This document shows, one piece after another, positions 12,369 through 23,785 of a stretch of 64,000 bases of DNA. The stretch spans positions 1-64,000 of the forward strand of contig JAPZLL010000043.1 in NCBI GenBank assembly GCA_036250225.1, given 5' to 3'. Below the pieces are notes generated by a model. It saw nothing but the letters and a program-made list of their open reading frames with translations. It was not told the origin of the DNA and searched no databases. Each line of letters opens with the position of its first letter. Position 1 is the first letter of the stretch. The position numbers and the translations under genes were made by a program. Source of the stretch: Cercophora sp. LCS_1. Its lineage: Eukaryota > Ascomycota > Sordariomycetes > Sordariales > Lasiosphaeriaceae.

Positions 12369-12581
12369 TCAAAGCTTGACGTTGGAGTTGTTGTTGGCTG
12401 TCTTTAGCCGAGAACCTTTCATCCTGTGTAACGCGGGGTCGCTTCGTCTTCCAAGCGATAGGAAGGAAGGAACGACATCGCATCCTTCAGGTTGCGCCTC
12501 CACCTCACTTCTTGACGTGGAACGTATTTGGGCCGTTTCAGCAACTACTGCCGTGATCAAGGGAAGCAGGCTGGTCAACAC
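12369..12581 (-). other. Candidate signal-peptide exon for the HELSH protein
   Basis: The minus-strand frame starts with a short hydrophobic run (MLTSLLPLITAVVA) followed by polar sequence, as in a secretion signal. It lies just upstream of the HELSH gene, whose frame is open back to an acceptor-like AG near 12307. A weak in-phase donor (AAC|GTCAAG) exists near the frame's end. Splicing is not proven. Confidence 0.35.
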
Positions 12582-12589
12582 AACGTGAG

Positions 12590-14629
12590 AGAATACAGCG
12601 ATTATTCAGTATGATCAGCACCGGAGGTTCAAACATGCATCCAGCACCCAAAGCTTCAATTTCATCTTGAATGAAATCTTCTCAATGTTTACTGGGGATC
12701 AAAAACCTCAAGGGGTCCCACAACTTTGCGGTTCTTTCTGCTCCCCGATGAGCTTTCACTCTCCAGATGAAAACAACAAACGCACAGCACCACGCCTCCA
12801 CCCGATCCATCTCCATCACAATCTCACAACCCAAACTCAGCGCTTGACGCGGAAGCCTAATTATTTCGGGCGGCCAACCCTAACCAATCGAATTCAGCTT
12901 ATCTTATCGTCTCAACCCAATCATCTCAACCGCGATTCGCCATTCTTTGGGAACCAATCCGATTCCCAAATCCCCTTCCATCTCATCCCACAATCTCACC
13001 CCCACGCCATCGATCCAAACCCCCAATTTGTCCAGATCCCAAAAGCAACCAACACCAGCTCTCCAGTCCGGATGTCACCCCACCACGTCATTTCACAGCG
13101 CAAGCGCATAATTCCTACCAAACCAAGCATCCCGTATTTATCATCTGACGAAAAAAAAACTAGGCAAACTTGTCTGCATCAGCTCGTACCTGACAGATAA
13201 GCACCAAGACCAAGACCGAAATCTGGTGGTTCCGCGCATCCATCCAACCATTGATCCCCTTTCACGCGCATTCTTTCCCAATCGAGGTAGGATTTGGGTC
13301 AGGGAGGGGGGCACAGCACAGCCCGCAAGCCCAATATTGAATTTCGTGACGTCAGACAAAAGAAAAAGGAGAGCCGCCGCCGAGAGAAAATAAGATGAAC
13401 CCATTCATGAGGCGTTTGGTGCCCGTCAGCATGGGATTCCTTGGCGATAACCGGTAAGAAACGCCACCATGCACGCACACCCCATCGTATCCCATCCCTT
13501 GCATCCCCATCCCACCGCACTCTCCATGTCATCCAAACAAAGCCCCGAACACGTTTGCAGGATTGGCCAAAATCCTTCGTCGTATTTTCTTCATAAGCCA
13601 TAAGCAGATGCTAGCTTCCTTGGTAAGCAAAGTGACAAGATCAAGGATAGGGAATTCGGAAGACTGCCGTTACAAAAAAAAAAAAAAAAAAGAATACACA
13701 CGCAGGACCAGCCGCAAATGGAAGGCAACCACTGCAGGGGAGAGTCGTTCATCACAGTGGATCCAGACGGCGCAACTCCGGCGCTCGGGGCGTCTCACTC
13801 TGGACAGTCACCAGGCCGGGGCCATTGATCGGGAGGTGAACCCGCTGATCGGAAGGCTACCTACCAAACTCGGGTATCTCCTGGTCCCTTCCTGCCCGGT
13901 CAGGGCGCGAAGTGCATGCAGCGCAGGTGTCAGGGTAGGCTTCAGGGCAAGACTCACTGCCCAAGGTCACCCACCCAACGGACTCCAACCACAGAGCTCA
14001 CACTACAAGATTTGGTGCATCTTCCTTGGCCAATTCGCTAATCAGGAGAGGATTCACCCATCTAGGATTCGTCGATTGTACCATGGCCAAGGAGTCATCA
14101 ATGCCCCAAAACTGTCACTCGCTCACGTATAAGAGGAACTGAAGTAAAACCAACGGAGCAAGTTCTCCGCACCCGTCATTCTCATTATCCTAATCCTGAT
14201 CCCTAAAAATCCTCCCCACCATACCAGTCTAGTGCCATTGCATTTGCATTCTATGTACCAAGATCATCTCTCTCTACCCTAATGTGAACCATTCCAAGTG
14301 ACGTATTATCATTTACGATTAAAGTTCGCGGGGAAACAAAAATTGGTTGGTTGTTGGGGGGAGAAATGAAGGAAACCCAAATGGTAACCATTGCTGTGCT
14401 TGCGCGCGCCCATGAGAATGCTTTGCTCGAGCCTGTAGGTTTCTTGTTTGTCATCCGCAAAAAAAAAACCTTTGTCGAGCAGTGGAAAGGGATAGAGATA
14501 TACCAGCGCCAAAACCATATTCATCAAATATTTGTCCAGAAAACTCCAAGCCTCACAGACTTGTTCCGACACTGACACCAGCAACACCATACGCGCCCTT
14601 CATCAACGCCCCCGCAGGAAACTATCCGG
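12590..14629. other. Intergenic, about 2 kb, A-runs but no gene
   Basis: This lies between the HELSH gene start and the 3' end of the GT2 gene. It holds a poly-A run at 13673-13690 and a Pro/His/Asn-biased open frame at 12667-13200 that looks like unconstrained sequence. No RNA gene or repeat family was recognised. Confidence 0.55.
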
Positions 14630-16639
14630 CTATGCACCAAGAAGGAATCTATGTGCGAAAAAGAGCCAAAGTGCATCGTAGCACAAGAGGGGTATGACGT
14701 GATAATAAGGAAATCCGTTGAGAAGGCGGTAGGTGACGGCAGCGATCAGGTTTCCGTAGTGGAGCAACGTGATGATCCAGGCGAGGATGCGCATGTTGCG
14801 GTACCGGTTGTTCTTTGACTTTTTGTTGGCGCCGCTGGAGACCCAGTTGCCCTCGCCACGGCCCATGATGGCAGTCAAAAAGGTGCTCATGCAGGCGTAG
14901 GCCACGATGATGTTGGTGTACTGCACCTTGATAGGCGGGTAGCGTGACTTGGCCCACAGTGGTGTGATGACGAGCGTGTAGATGAGACCGGGGATCGAGT
15001 AAAAGAAAAAGTAGTATTTCACCATGTGCGGGGCCACCCAAAGCAACAGCGGCCCGGGAATCGGGTTGAGGATGAGGCCGAGAGCCTGGGTCAGGTAGTA
15101 GCACCAGCCGAAAGCGAAGCACAGCTTTTGCTGCCACGAGAGCTTCGTGTTCCAGAATTCCTTGCTCGTGAGCATGTAGACGCTGCCCGAGCACCAGCGG
15201 GCCTGCTGGGCGAAGAACGATCGGACTGTGCTGGGGCAGACACCGCACGCAAGATTGAGGGGGACGTAGACAACCTCCCACCCGCAGTCCATCATCAAGA
15301 CACCGGTGAACATGTCCTCGGAAGACTCGACCTCGGCAGCGCCGCCAATCTCAGCGAGCGCCTCCCGACGGTAGAGCGCATTACTTCCGCAGCACACTGT
15401 TGCTCCCCATGATCCACGCAGAGTCTGGACAAGACGGTAGAAGTACTCCTGGACGGGGCCGGCGGCCTGCTCGACCCACGACTGCTCAGGAAGCGAACGG
15501 AAGTACTGCGGCGTCTGGACGATGGCGATCTTGGGGTTGGCATTGCACACGGGGACCGTCTCGAGGAGGAAGTCGGACCGGGGGCAAAAGTCGGCGTCGA
15601 AGATGGCGTAGTAGTCGCCGTGGGTCTGGGTGAATGCGTAGCGAATGTTGCCGGCCTTCTTGAGATGTGGCCGGTCGGGGCGCACAATGTAATTGAAGCC
15701 AAAGCGATGGGCGAGCATGGCAACCGACTCATCGGCCTTGTCGTCGAGCACGTAGACAGCCACCTTTCCAAGCGGGTATTCGAGCCGTCGAATATAGGTC
15801 CACGTGTTCTCCAGAATCTCTAGTTCCTCGCCGCACACAGGAAGGAAGATGTCGACTGATGGTGCCACCTTCTCGGTCACCGGGTACTGCTCTAGGTATC
15901 CCTTGTGGGCTTCCAGATCGAAGCCCTTGCGGAAGCTGAGGAGAGCCCAAGCAGGGTAACAAAACATTGCCAGCATGAAAGCCCACGCGGCATACCAGTA
16001 GAACGCGGGGCCGGACTTGATGAACAGCCATGTCGAGGCACCGATGGCCAGTGTTGCGAAAATCTCAAACAGAACAAGGAGCCACCGGTTCAGGTGGACG
16101 TAGTAGTACTTCTCGTCATCCCTTGGTGGTGACGGAAGGACTGTAGGAACGATTGACGTGACATAGGCCGACTTGACATAGTACCATGCTCTCCCAAAGC
16201 ATCCCCGCTCTGGTTTGGCGGGTGCTGGTTTCGCTTCGAGGACCTCAACTGACGGCGACTTCTTCTCGGGATCGCCCAGGTAGATTTCACTCCTTACGGG
16301 AGTCTGGAAGGGAATCAGCCCACACAAACTTAAACCAAAACATCGTGACCACCATCACATACCTTGGTGAAGAAAGAACTCTCATTATACCGTGGTGAGC
16401 TGGCGCCGGGATCATGGTATGCGTCTATTGATAGCTGATCTGTTGTGGGAAGCGTGACAGTGCTCCCTCGCTGCGAGATATTGGGCGTGTCGGTCGGGGT
16501 GTCGAACGGGTTCACTCGACTCGCCCTTGGAGTGTCGGTCGGGGTATCGAAAGGCTAGGTAGTCAGTCAGTCAGGGTTCAGGACACCCTGAGATGGTTGC
16601 ATCCGGCCGGACACTCACATTACGGACTGGCCTAGACAT
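14630..16639 (-). CDS. Family 2 glycosyltransferase, processive polysaccharide synthase type
   Basis: Three exons: 16619-16639 (MSRPVRN), 16363-16554 and 14630-16303, with introns of 64 and 59 bp, giving 628 aa. The N-terminus is cytosolic and Pro/Thr-rich with a repeated PFDTPTDTP block. Two membrane segments (LNRWLLVLFEIFATLAIG and the following YWYAAWAFMLAMF run) precede the GT-A domain. Catalytic features are VLDD, DAD (IFDADFCPR), SSED (equivalent of TED) and QQARW (QxxRW), followed by several more membrane helices. The architecture matches the fungal GT2 studied in Zymoseptoria and Fusarium, where it is needed for hyphal growth on solid surfaces and for virulence. The polymer made is not established. 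It shares a divergent upstream region of about 890 bp with the GH12 gene. The splice model is clean in phase at both introns. Confidence 0.92.
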
Positions 16640-17526
16640 TGTGACAGGTGACCTCCGCTCCGAAGAGAATCAACGAAAGAAACTTCGAGCCCGCCGAGAT
16701 TCTCAGGTGAGTCGGACTGGGCAAAGACGGCCCCTAAAGGATAAATATCTGACGGTTGCCGCCAGCGGTCCTCAAGCCCCGGGCCTTGCAGCGCGCCCTG
16801 GAGCCCAGCGCCGCCATTCGGCACTGATGAGTGTGATAAGCACAGCCATGGGCCGCCATGGCGCAAAAACCGAGACACTGGGAATGCCAGGGCAGCGGCA
16901 GGAATCGAAAACAATGGGCGAGATTGCATGGCTGACATGGGCAGGATCGGCGACCTCTGGGCGAATGCCAGCTGCGCAGGCGTCGCAGCAACGGGGCTCG
17001 TGTTAGTGCTTGTGCCGGCCGAGCATGCGGCTCTGGACGCCGGACGGCGGGTCCCGGCGATCAAGCGCGATAGGGCCTGCCAGATGCAGGCAGACCGCTC
17101 TGACAGCCCCTGGCCCTGGCGTCAACCAGCGCAAGCTGACAGCTGAGCGCGACCAGGATTGCACCCAAACGGCCCTGCCACGGGCGTCGGGCGGGACTTC
17201 CCAGGCCCGGACACCCCAAGTCCGAGACAGGCCAGGGTCATCCAACGCGCGCTCATTGGCATAGGCTCCCGATGGCGTCAATCGGCTTTTATGAGCTGGC
17301 AAGCCACAGATAACATGGCTTCTTGGCACCACTGGGCAGCCCCTGGCCGCGTAGCCTCATCTGCGAACAGGGGATTGGTGGCGGTCAAGGGGTAGATAAT
17401 GCCCACACCTTTTTCCGGCCACGATTTTCCCAGGGAAGAAGGGTTCCCGCCGTTGTTCCTTCTTCACAGCAGGGCCGTACTCTCGTTCAGTTGACCCAGG
17501 CGGAAGAAGCAGAAGAAGAAGCAGCC
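16640..17526. promoter_or_regulatory. Divergent upstream region of GT2 and GH12 genes
   Basis: 887 bp between the two start codons. GC-rich blocks at 16780-17260 contain several short direct and inverted GGCC-type words. Purine-rich AGAAGAAGAAG precedes the GH12 start. No specific factor site can be called with confidence. Confidence 0.5.
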
Positions 17527-18759
17527 ATGAAGTCCTTGTTCGCGCGCGTCATCGTTGCCCTCGTCGCAGCCAGCTCACACGTGTTGGCGGCAGAGGGGCC
17601 CGGCAAGGTTTGTGATCTCGAGTGTCGGACGCCCTCCGTCCGATGTCCGACCGAAGGAACGAACAACACATGTAGGTGGCCGCCGTGTGCACCGTCCTCG
17701 TTGGGCCGACAGACCTCTAACTATGACGCGTCTTGCGTCTTGCAGTCTGCGCCAATGCATGGAACTCGGATGGCGAAGGTTTCCAGTGTATCGAGGTCAG
17801 TTCTATCGGCAGCATCTATCCGGCCTTCCTCCCTCCCCCCCTCCCCCTCCCCCTCCCCCAACCCACCTCCCCCCTCCAGCATGCCTGATGATGCCTACCT
17901 ATACCAACCACCATCATCGTCCCAATGCTAACCGTCGTGGCCATAGGTGCACGATGACATGCACTCGTTTGTCGCGACGTCCCACTGGACCTCGCTGCCG
18001 GTGTACATTGTTCACTCGTATCCGCATGTCAAGCTCGGGTCCCCGCTTCTGCCCCTCCCGTTCCACGACATCTCATCCCTGCGGGTAGGTGTCGAATGGG
18101 GTATGACCCTTGGCTCAGCCTCGGAAGCCGTCTCCAACCTCACCATTGACTCTGCGTCGTTGACCAAGTCGGCGACGGTGGGCAATGTTGCCTTTGACAT
18201 CTGGGCCGATCTTGACCCGGTCAAGGCGTCCAACGAGTCCCACGCGCGCATCGAGATCATGATCTGGCTCGGCAGCTTCGGCACCATCCAGCCCCTCGGG
18301 TGGGACAACAAGACAACGCGCGCACGGGCGAAGCTGGGGGAACACACCTTGTGAGTGCATATCCTATCTCTGACCGGTCGACCTAGGTAACTGATGCTGC
18401 GGCCACCCATCAGTACCCTGTACGTGGGCGAGGGTCCTGCAGGCCAAAGTGCTTTCACCTGGATTCCCGACGCCAACTACACTCGTTTCGACCAAGATCT
18501 GTCGCCGCTCGTCCAGTACCTGTGGAAGAACAATCTCGTGTCGCCGGAAGCCTACGTGGGAACCGTTGGCTTCGGCTCCGAGCAGTTCTTCTCCCTGAAC
18601 CCTGTCGCCTTCTCGTCCGAGCGTCTGGCCCTCAATATCACCACGTCTGGTCCGCTCCCGGATCTGACTTGTAACGCCGCGACAGGGAGCTTCCGACCGC
18701 CAAGTCTTCTGGGATTTGCTGTGCTCTTCATGCCCTTGTTCATATTCAGCTTGCTTTAG
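17527..18759 (+). CDS. Secreted GH12 endoglucanase/xyloglucanase with C-terminal hydrophobic tail
   Basis: Four exons: 17527-17671, 17746-17795, 17947-18350 and 18414-18759; all phases agree, giving 314 aa. A signal peptide (MKSLFARVIVALVAASSHVLA) leads into a beta-jelly-roll domain. The GH12 nucleophile signature is EIMIWLGSFG (exon 3) and the acid/base region is VGFGSEQFF (exon 4). Family enzymes cleave beta-1,4 links in glucan or xyloglucan outside the cell. After the catalytic domain a Cys-containing segment is followed by a terminal hydrophobic run (LLGFAVLFMPLFIFSLL), which suggests GPI anchoring; that is unusual for GH12 and would hold the enzyme at the wall or membrane. Several Asn-X-Ser/Thr sites are present. 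Intron 2 is long (151 bp) and strongly C-rich. Confidence 0.88.
17826..17880 (+). repeat. C/CT-rich tract inside GH12 intron 2
   Basis: A run of CCTCCC- and CCCCCT-type words fills the middle of intron 17796-17946. It resembles an extended polypyrimidine tract or an expanded low-complexity run, with short C homopolymers. Confidence 0.8.
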
Positions 18760-19532
18760 AGGAGGAGGGCGCATTGCCCAGGCAGGGGTTAATACCTAAT
18801 TCTTGTAGGATATAATATGGAGTGGTGTTTGTGGCTTCGTCCTTCAGCGTGCTTGATTCCCCATTTGTTCGTCTGTGTGCATCGTCGCACCTTTTCTGAC
18901 TGAAGACAGCCCACTGTGGCGTGAAAACGCAGATAGCCGATCCCGCCAGACATGCTGAAGACGGCGATGCGACGCGGCGGCGGTGGTGCTGATGCTTCTG
19001 TCTCAATGATGGAACTTCGCAATCTGCAGCCCGGTGGTCGGTGGCAGAGGGTGCAACTGCCAATTGAGCAGATTGGCGCTGTGATATCTCCGCATCAGGG
19101 GGGCTCTTGCGCTAAAGGCGTCAATAAATCTTGACACAGATACCGGAATATATCCTCCGCACCCCTGACATTGAGTCAACATCCATGCCGAGAGCCTTGT
19201 CGAGAGGCAAAATGGCGTCGGGACGGCGAGCGTGGTGGTTTGGGTTGACGTTTCTTGGTGCCGACGATCCCGGGGGGGATCACCGCGCGCTGGAAACTCA
19301 GAGTTGCATTGGATCTTCACTACCTTCCCCATCAGCCAATCGGGGTGCCTTTCCGCCTAAATGGGCAGGGTTGACTGCGATGCCTGGCTGCGCCGCATAC
19401 TGATCGACCTTGGCACTCGGACAAATCCGTGGAGACCGAGATATCACCACCAACTTCACTTTGATCATCGTTAGCGTCTGAGCTTGAGATTAGCGACACG
19501 CAAATATTGAGACAACGATCGAGATCGAAACA
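18760..19532. other. Intergenic between GH12 and Zn2Cys6 genes
   Basis: Holds the GH12 3' side and the upstream region of the transcription factor gene. Short frames only; no conserved product seen. Confidence 0.55.
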
Positions 19533-20797
19533 ATGCAAAAACGAAAATCCCATACCAAGTCCCGCAATGGGTGTCTCAACTGCAAGAAGCGCCGCGTCAA
19601 GGTAAGCGCCCCCAAAACTCTACATCGACTCACCACCAAGCTTGAAGTCTCCAACGCTAACGTCACCAGTGCGATGAAACCGGCCCACCATGCGGAAACT
19701 GCGCTGCTCGCCCCTGGGAACTCACAGCATGCAGCTACCCAGGCCACCAGCCTCTCCCCATCCGCCGTCCCAAACCGCAACGCCTCTCCCTATGCTCCAT
19801 CTCCTCACCATCCCCACTGACGCTGTCCTCAACAGCAAGCACCAACCGCCTCCTGGAACTGGAACTCCTCCACCGCTGGACAACACACTCGTGGACCTCC
19901 TTCTCCGCTATTCCCGAATGCCACGCTTACCTGACCTCGCACCTCCCCCGCCAAGCCCTCAGCAACCCCTACCTGCTCCACGCCATCTTCTCCGCGGCAG
20001 CAACAGACCTAGCCCTCAACACCACCTCACCACACTACCTCCACGCAGCCCTGACCCAATCCACCCTAGCCACTACCGCTTTCCGCAACACCATCACGCA
20101 CACCACGCCCGACAACATCGACCTCCTCATGTACTTTTCCTCCCTCACCGCCATCGTCTCCTTCTCCACCCCGCTCCCAGGAACCCACATCATCGACCGC
20201 GTACTCACCTACGTGGAAATGATCCTCTCATCAATCCGCATGGCAGCAGGCCACATTGACTGGCTCCTTGCAAGCCCATGCCCGGCGCAAGCAGCGGTGC
20301 GCGATTACGCGGTCGATTTATCGCTGCTTGACATACTAGATCTCGAGACTAAACGCGCAATTGGCCTCATGAATGATGTATCCAAAATGGTGACAGTGGG
20401 CGGTACACCGGCAATCGACATTTGGGCGTACAAATTGGCGGTGGGACAGACAAAGTATTGTTTTGCAGAGACGAGGCTCAAGAATTATTATGTCAATTTG
20501 TGGACGGTCGCGGGCATGGAGTTTGTCGAGCAAGTGAGGCGACAGGAGCCGGTTGCGTTGTTTGTGGTTTTGTTTTGGGGGGTCTTGGTTGATCGGGCGG
20601 CCAAGGAGCCGGGAGATTGGATTTGTGGGAGGTCGGGGGTTGAGATTGTCGAGGTTGTTTCGCAAATGCTGCTCAAAGGCGAGATTGGAGGGATGAAGGA
20701 GGTGCGAGAGGGGATTGCGTGGACGAGGAGGGAGGTTGCGTTGGAGGCGTTGGAGGGCTGCGTGTGGGAGGGGAGTGGGGTTGTTGGGGAGGTTTGA
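19533..20797 (+). CDS. Zn2Cys6 transcription factor
   Basis: Exon 1 is 19533-19601 and exon 2 is 19670-20797, with a 68 bp intron inside the zinc cluster, giving 398 aa. The binuclear cluster reads C-L-N-C-KKRRVK then C-D-E-TGPPC-GNC-AARPWELTAC, with the expected six cysteines, at residues about 14-45. Such an intron within the cluster is common in this family. The rest is a fungal-specific regulatory domain of the short type (resembling DUF3468-like proteins), with the conserved Leu-rich LLHRWTTHTW and LLHAIFSAAATDLA blocks. It is expected to bind DNA in the nucleus; targets are unknown. It converges with the arsenite methyltransferase gene. Confidence 0.85.
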
Positions 20798-21525
20798 AGT
20801 TGTTGCCCTGCGGATGCACAAAGACCAATTTTGGATGGGGGGAGCCTTGGGTGTAGATGGCCGGGACCACGAAAGACTGGAAGGCACGACGGGAGTTTGC
20901 AGTGGAGCTGGAGCTGTGCACTGAGCTGGACGCCTGGACCCAGGATCGCAGGGCAATTCATTGACCAAGGGACACTGGCAGCTGTTTTCGACCGTCACAG
21001 GCCGCAACTCCGGCGAGCCAAGTTTATTGGGGAGTTCACAGGAGGTCTCATCAAGTTGGACTCACCAAGGGGCGCCTTGGCCGAGTGGAAATGCGCGACG
21101 CTCTTCGTGCTAACAGCTAACTATGAAAAACCGTTTACGGACTTTTCGTTTCGAAGGCGCTGTGTGGCTTGCCGACCGATCCAGTAAGAGCTCCCCCGGC
21201 AGGAACAAACACTTAGTACCCTCGGAAACAAACACTTATCGAGGGCGCCACGCCGCAAAATGGCGAACCTTGAAGAGCCAAAAAAAACAAAAAGAACAGA
21301 CGGTAACAGTGCCGGTTCGAGTCGCAGTTGACACATCCTTCGGATCTTTTTTGCTGCTTTTTTGTGTCGAGAAGCTCTGCAGAAAATACATGCAAAACTG
21401 GAAACCCCAGACTACCCACGAAAGTGAAAGCCATCCTGTGATTACATGCAATCCACCTCGCGCATTGCTCCAAGGCACCCATCTGCGAGAGCCTGACGCC
21501 CGCAGTGAAGCCGGGCATCACCGTG
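20798..21525. other. Convergent 3' region between Zn2Cys6 and ArsM genes
   Basis: 728 bp with no recognisable gene. A short A-rich run lies at about 21279-21297. Confidence 0.55.
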
Positions 21526-22598
21526 TTACTTCCTGACCGCATAGATCTTGTACGAGCCTGAATGGTGTCAGATATTGTTTCATGGGCTCACGTGGTGACT
21601 TACCGACAAACTCGTTCAGATCAGTTGTTCCCAGCGTTTTAGAAGGAGTATCGACGCCAGTGCCCGAGACAACACTGCAGCCAGCCCCAGCGGGAGCACA
21701 ACAGTCGGGCTTGGTATCACAGCAAACGGTCTCCTTGCTGGTATCCGCAGGGGTGCAGCCCTTGGCCTTGTCCCCACAGCACGACGTCTTGTTTGTCCCA
21801 TCATCGAGCGTATCAAGATACACATTCAGGTCCGACTTGGTATCAGTGATCAAGACGTCGTCGAATCCAGCCTCCTGCAGCCACTTCTCATACTCGACCA
21901 CCAAACTTGTACCCGCAATGCATCCCACATACATGGCCATGTCGTCCCTGAGCTTCGCAGGGAGCTCCTTCTTGGCGAGAATGTCCGAGACGGCAACGCG
22001 ACCTCCGGGCTTCAAAAGGCGGTGCATCTCCTTGAACACCAGGTGCTTCTCAGCAGCAGGTACAAGGTTAATGACACAGTTGGAGATGATGCAATCGGCA
22101 ATCTTGGCGTCGAGCGGGATGTCGGTGATGTGGCCCTTGATAAAGGTGATGTTGTCGGCCGGGGCGCCCTTGGATGCCTTGATCTTGCTGGCGCGGGCGA
22201 GCATGTCCTACACCGATCAGTTATGTCTCAGTAGTGAGAGGGCGCAGGGCTTACATCGTTCATGTCAACACCGATGGCACGACCGGTGGGTCCAATCTTG
22301 GGAGAGGCGAGAAAGATATCGAATCCGGCACCACTGCCGAGGTCGATAACAGTTTCGCCCTTTTCAGCTGTTAGCTAGGCGTAGCAGCAGAAATCGGAAC
22401 ATGGACCTCTCTCAAGCTGGTGATGGCCAGCGGATTGCCGCAGCTGAGACCAAGATTGGCGCCCTCGGGGACATTGGCCAGCTCGACCTCAGAGTAGCCA
22501 AAGGATTTGGCAATTGTCTCGCTATATTGGGGACTGGTGCCTTTGGAAGCGGCACTGTAATGCTCGGTGACCTTGTCGTAGATGGTGGAGGAGTCCAT
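21526..22598 (-). CDS. arsM: Arsenite S-adenosylmethionine methyltransferase
   Basis: Four exons: 22407-22598, 22255-22359, 21604-22207 and 21526-21557 (introns 47, 47 and 46 bp), giving 310 aa. The enzyme methylates trivalent arsenic using SAM in the cytosol. The SAM motif VIDLGSGAGFD spans the start of exon 2. The three cysteines expected to bind As(III) are present: C53 (LSCGNP), C143 (SNCVINL) and C195 (VGCIAG). The C-terminal part is Cys-rich with CC pairs (TSCCGDK, TVCCDT, DCCAPAG), as in other ArsM proteins. The last short exon ends SYKIYAVRK and restores the usual C-terminus; reading through the last donor would give an unrelated tail. It is divergent from a bZIP gene 383 bp away. Confidence 0.92.
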
Positions 22599-22981
22599 GG
22601 TGCTTGTCGGGGTTGGGGTTGTCTCGGTGATTCGTGTGTGATATAGAGTTGTCGAGGGGCCAAAGAGGAAAACCCCAGAATACTTATATCTCTTGGGCGG
22701 CCCATATTTGATGATTATGAGCTCAGAAGCTACCTCACAGATCGGCACATTGGCGGTCGTTGCAGGGTGTCAAGCTGTCATGGCGTGGTGTGTTTGTCAT
22801 TGCATTTTCCCCACATCGGGCCTAGCCTGTTCGCGACAGCAGCGCACTAGCCCAAAACGGCCATGTGGCAGTTTGTCATCGCCGTTTGACCCCACGGGGA
22901 GCCCTCCACCTTCAACCACACGCTCCTGCACTTTAGCATCACACACCTCGGATGACATGGCAAATCTTCAGTGAAAGCAAT
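22599..22981. promoter_or_regulatory. Shared divergent promoter of arsM and bZIP genes
   Basis: 383 bp between the start codons (using the 22982 start of the bZIP gene). It contains TATATCT near 22685 and GATGATTATGAG near 22710, only loosely like AP-1-type palindromes. No site is called with certainty; regulation by the neighbouring factor is a proposal. Confidence 0.5.
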
Positions 22982-23677
22982 ATGACGAATACCTCATACA
23001 AAGAACATGTTCAAAAGTTCAAGCTCCACGGCAAATCTCGAGATCAAGATGCCGCCCGACTTCGAGAGAATCAGCGACGTCATCGCGCAAGAGTCAAGAC
23101 ACACATCCAAGACCTGGAAGCGACCCTAGCCAGCACCCAGGCCAAGCTGGATGAGGCTTTACGGAGGATCGACTGTCTGACGGCAGAAGTACATCGCTTG
23201 CAAGAGTCAGGCCAATCTTCTTCCGCAGAGACACCTCGAGCCCCCGAGCAATTTGCAGAACCAACCCTTCCAGTTCTCGAGGCAAATTCTTGCGGCCAAA
23301 AGTCCGTCAACTTCACCACCACACCATGCTCTCAGGGATGCGGTGTCACGGATGACCCAAGGCAACATATAACCACCGAGCCTCTTCCTTCTCCGTCTAC
23401 CAACGCCGGGGAACCAAACGAGCTGCGCCCGCAAGGCGATGAAATCCAAGGTGACGAGATCCACGGAGACTGCACCTTCCTCCCCTCGCCGAGTCCCGGC
23501 GAGTCAACAATGTTGTGTCGTGAGGCCTACGCCATCATCAGGCGGCAGCTCTCAGAGCTTGACGTCGACACGATCACCGAATCGTTGAGGCCGGGCTTTC
23601 GTCGGGCTCTGGTGCCTGGAAGTGGGTGTCGGGTTCAAACACATATTTTATTCTCTTTTGTTGATCGAATTACTTGA
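22982..23677 (+). CDS. bZIP-like transcription factor with atypical basic region
   Basis: 231 aa from the ATG at 22982; an in-frame ATG at 22952 would add ten residues. A basic segment RLRENQRRHRARVK (residues 26-39) runs into a coiled coil with hydrophobic residues at heptad spacing (L49, L56, I63, V70). In the usual pattern Asn is followed eight positions later by Arg; here Asn30 is followed by Val38, so one invariant contact differs. The C-terminal part (residues about 180-231) includes REAYAIIRRQL and a segment ending LFSFVDRIT. Proteins of this type are bZIP-like in ascomycetes. The divergent pairing with arsM suggests a metalloid-response regulator, as Yap8/Arr1 is in yeast; this is inference from position. 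The open frame shows no need for introns. Confidence 0.7.
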   Translation: MTNTSYKEHVQKFKLHGKSRDQDAARLRENQRRHRARVKTHIQDLEATLASTQAKLDEALRRIDCLTAEVHRLQESGQSSSAETPRAPEQFAEPTLPVLEANSCGQKSVNFTTTPCSQGCGVTDDPRQHITTEPLPSPSTNAGEPNELRPQGDEIQGDEIHGDCTFLPSPSPGESTMLCREAYAIIRRQLSELDVDTITESLRPGFRRALVPGSGCRVQTHILFSFVDRIT

Positions 23678-23785
23678 TGCAGCTTGTGTATCATATCAGT
23701 TCATTATCAATTATCTTTTATCCCATGCATATCATCCAATCCATCTTTCCAGGCATTGAGATCAAAAAGGAGACATGCCCTCATA

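Noticed and set aside
12667..13200. 177-codon frame in an intergenic region
   Set aside because: Composition biased to Pro, His, Asn and Ser, no signal or family blocks, no conserved start context.
19690..20259. 189-codon Pro/His-rich frame
   Set aside because: An overlapping shadow frame of exon 2 of the Zn2Cys6 gene.
21582..22349. 255-codon plus-strand open frame
   Set aside because: Antisense to arsM coding exons; no family resemblance.
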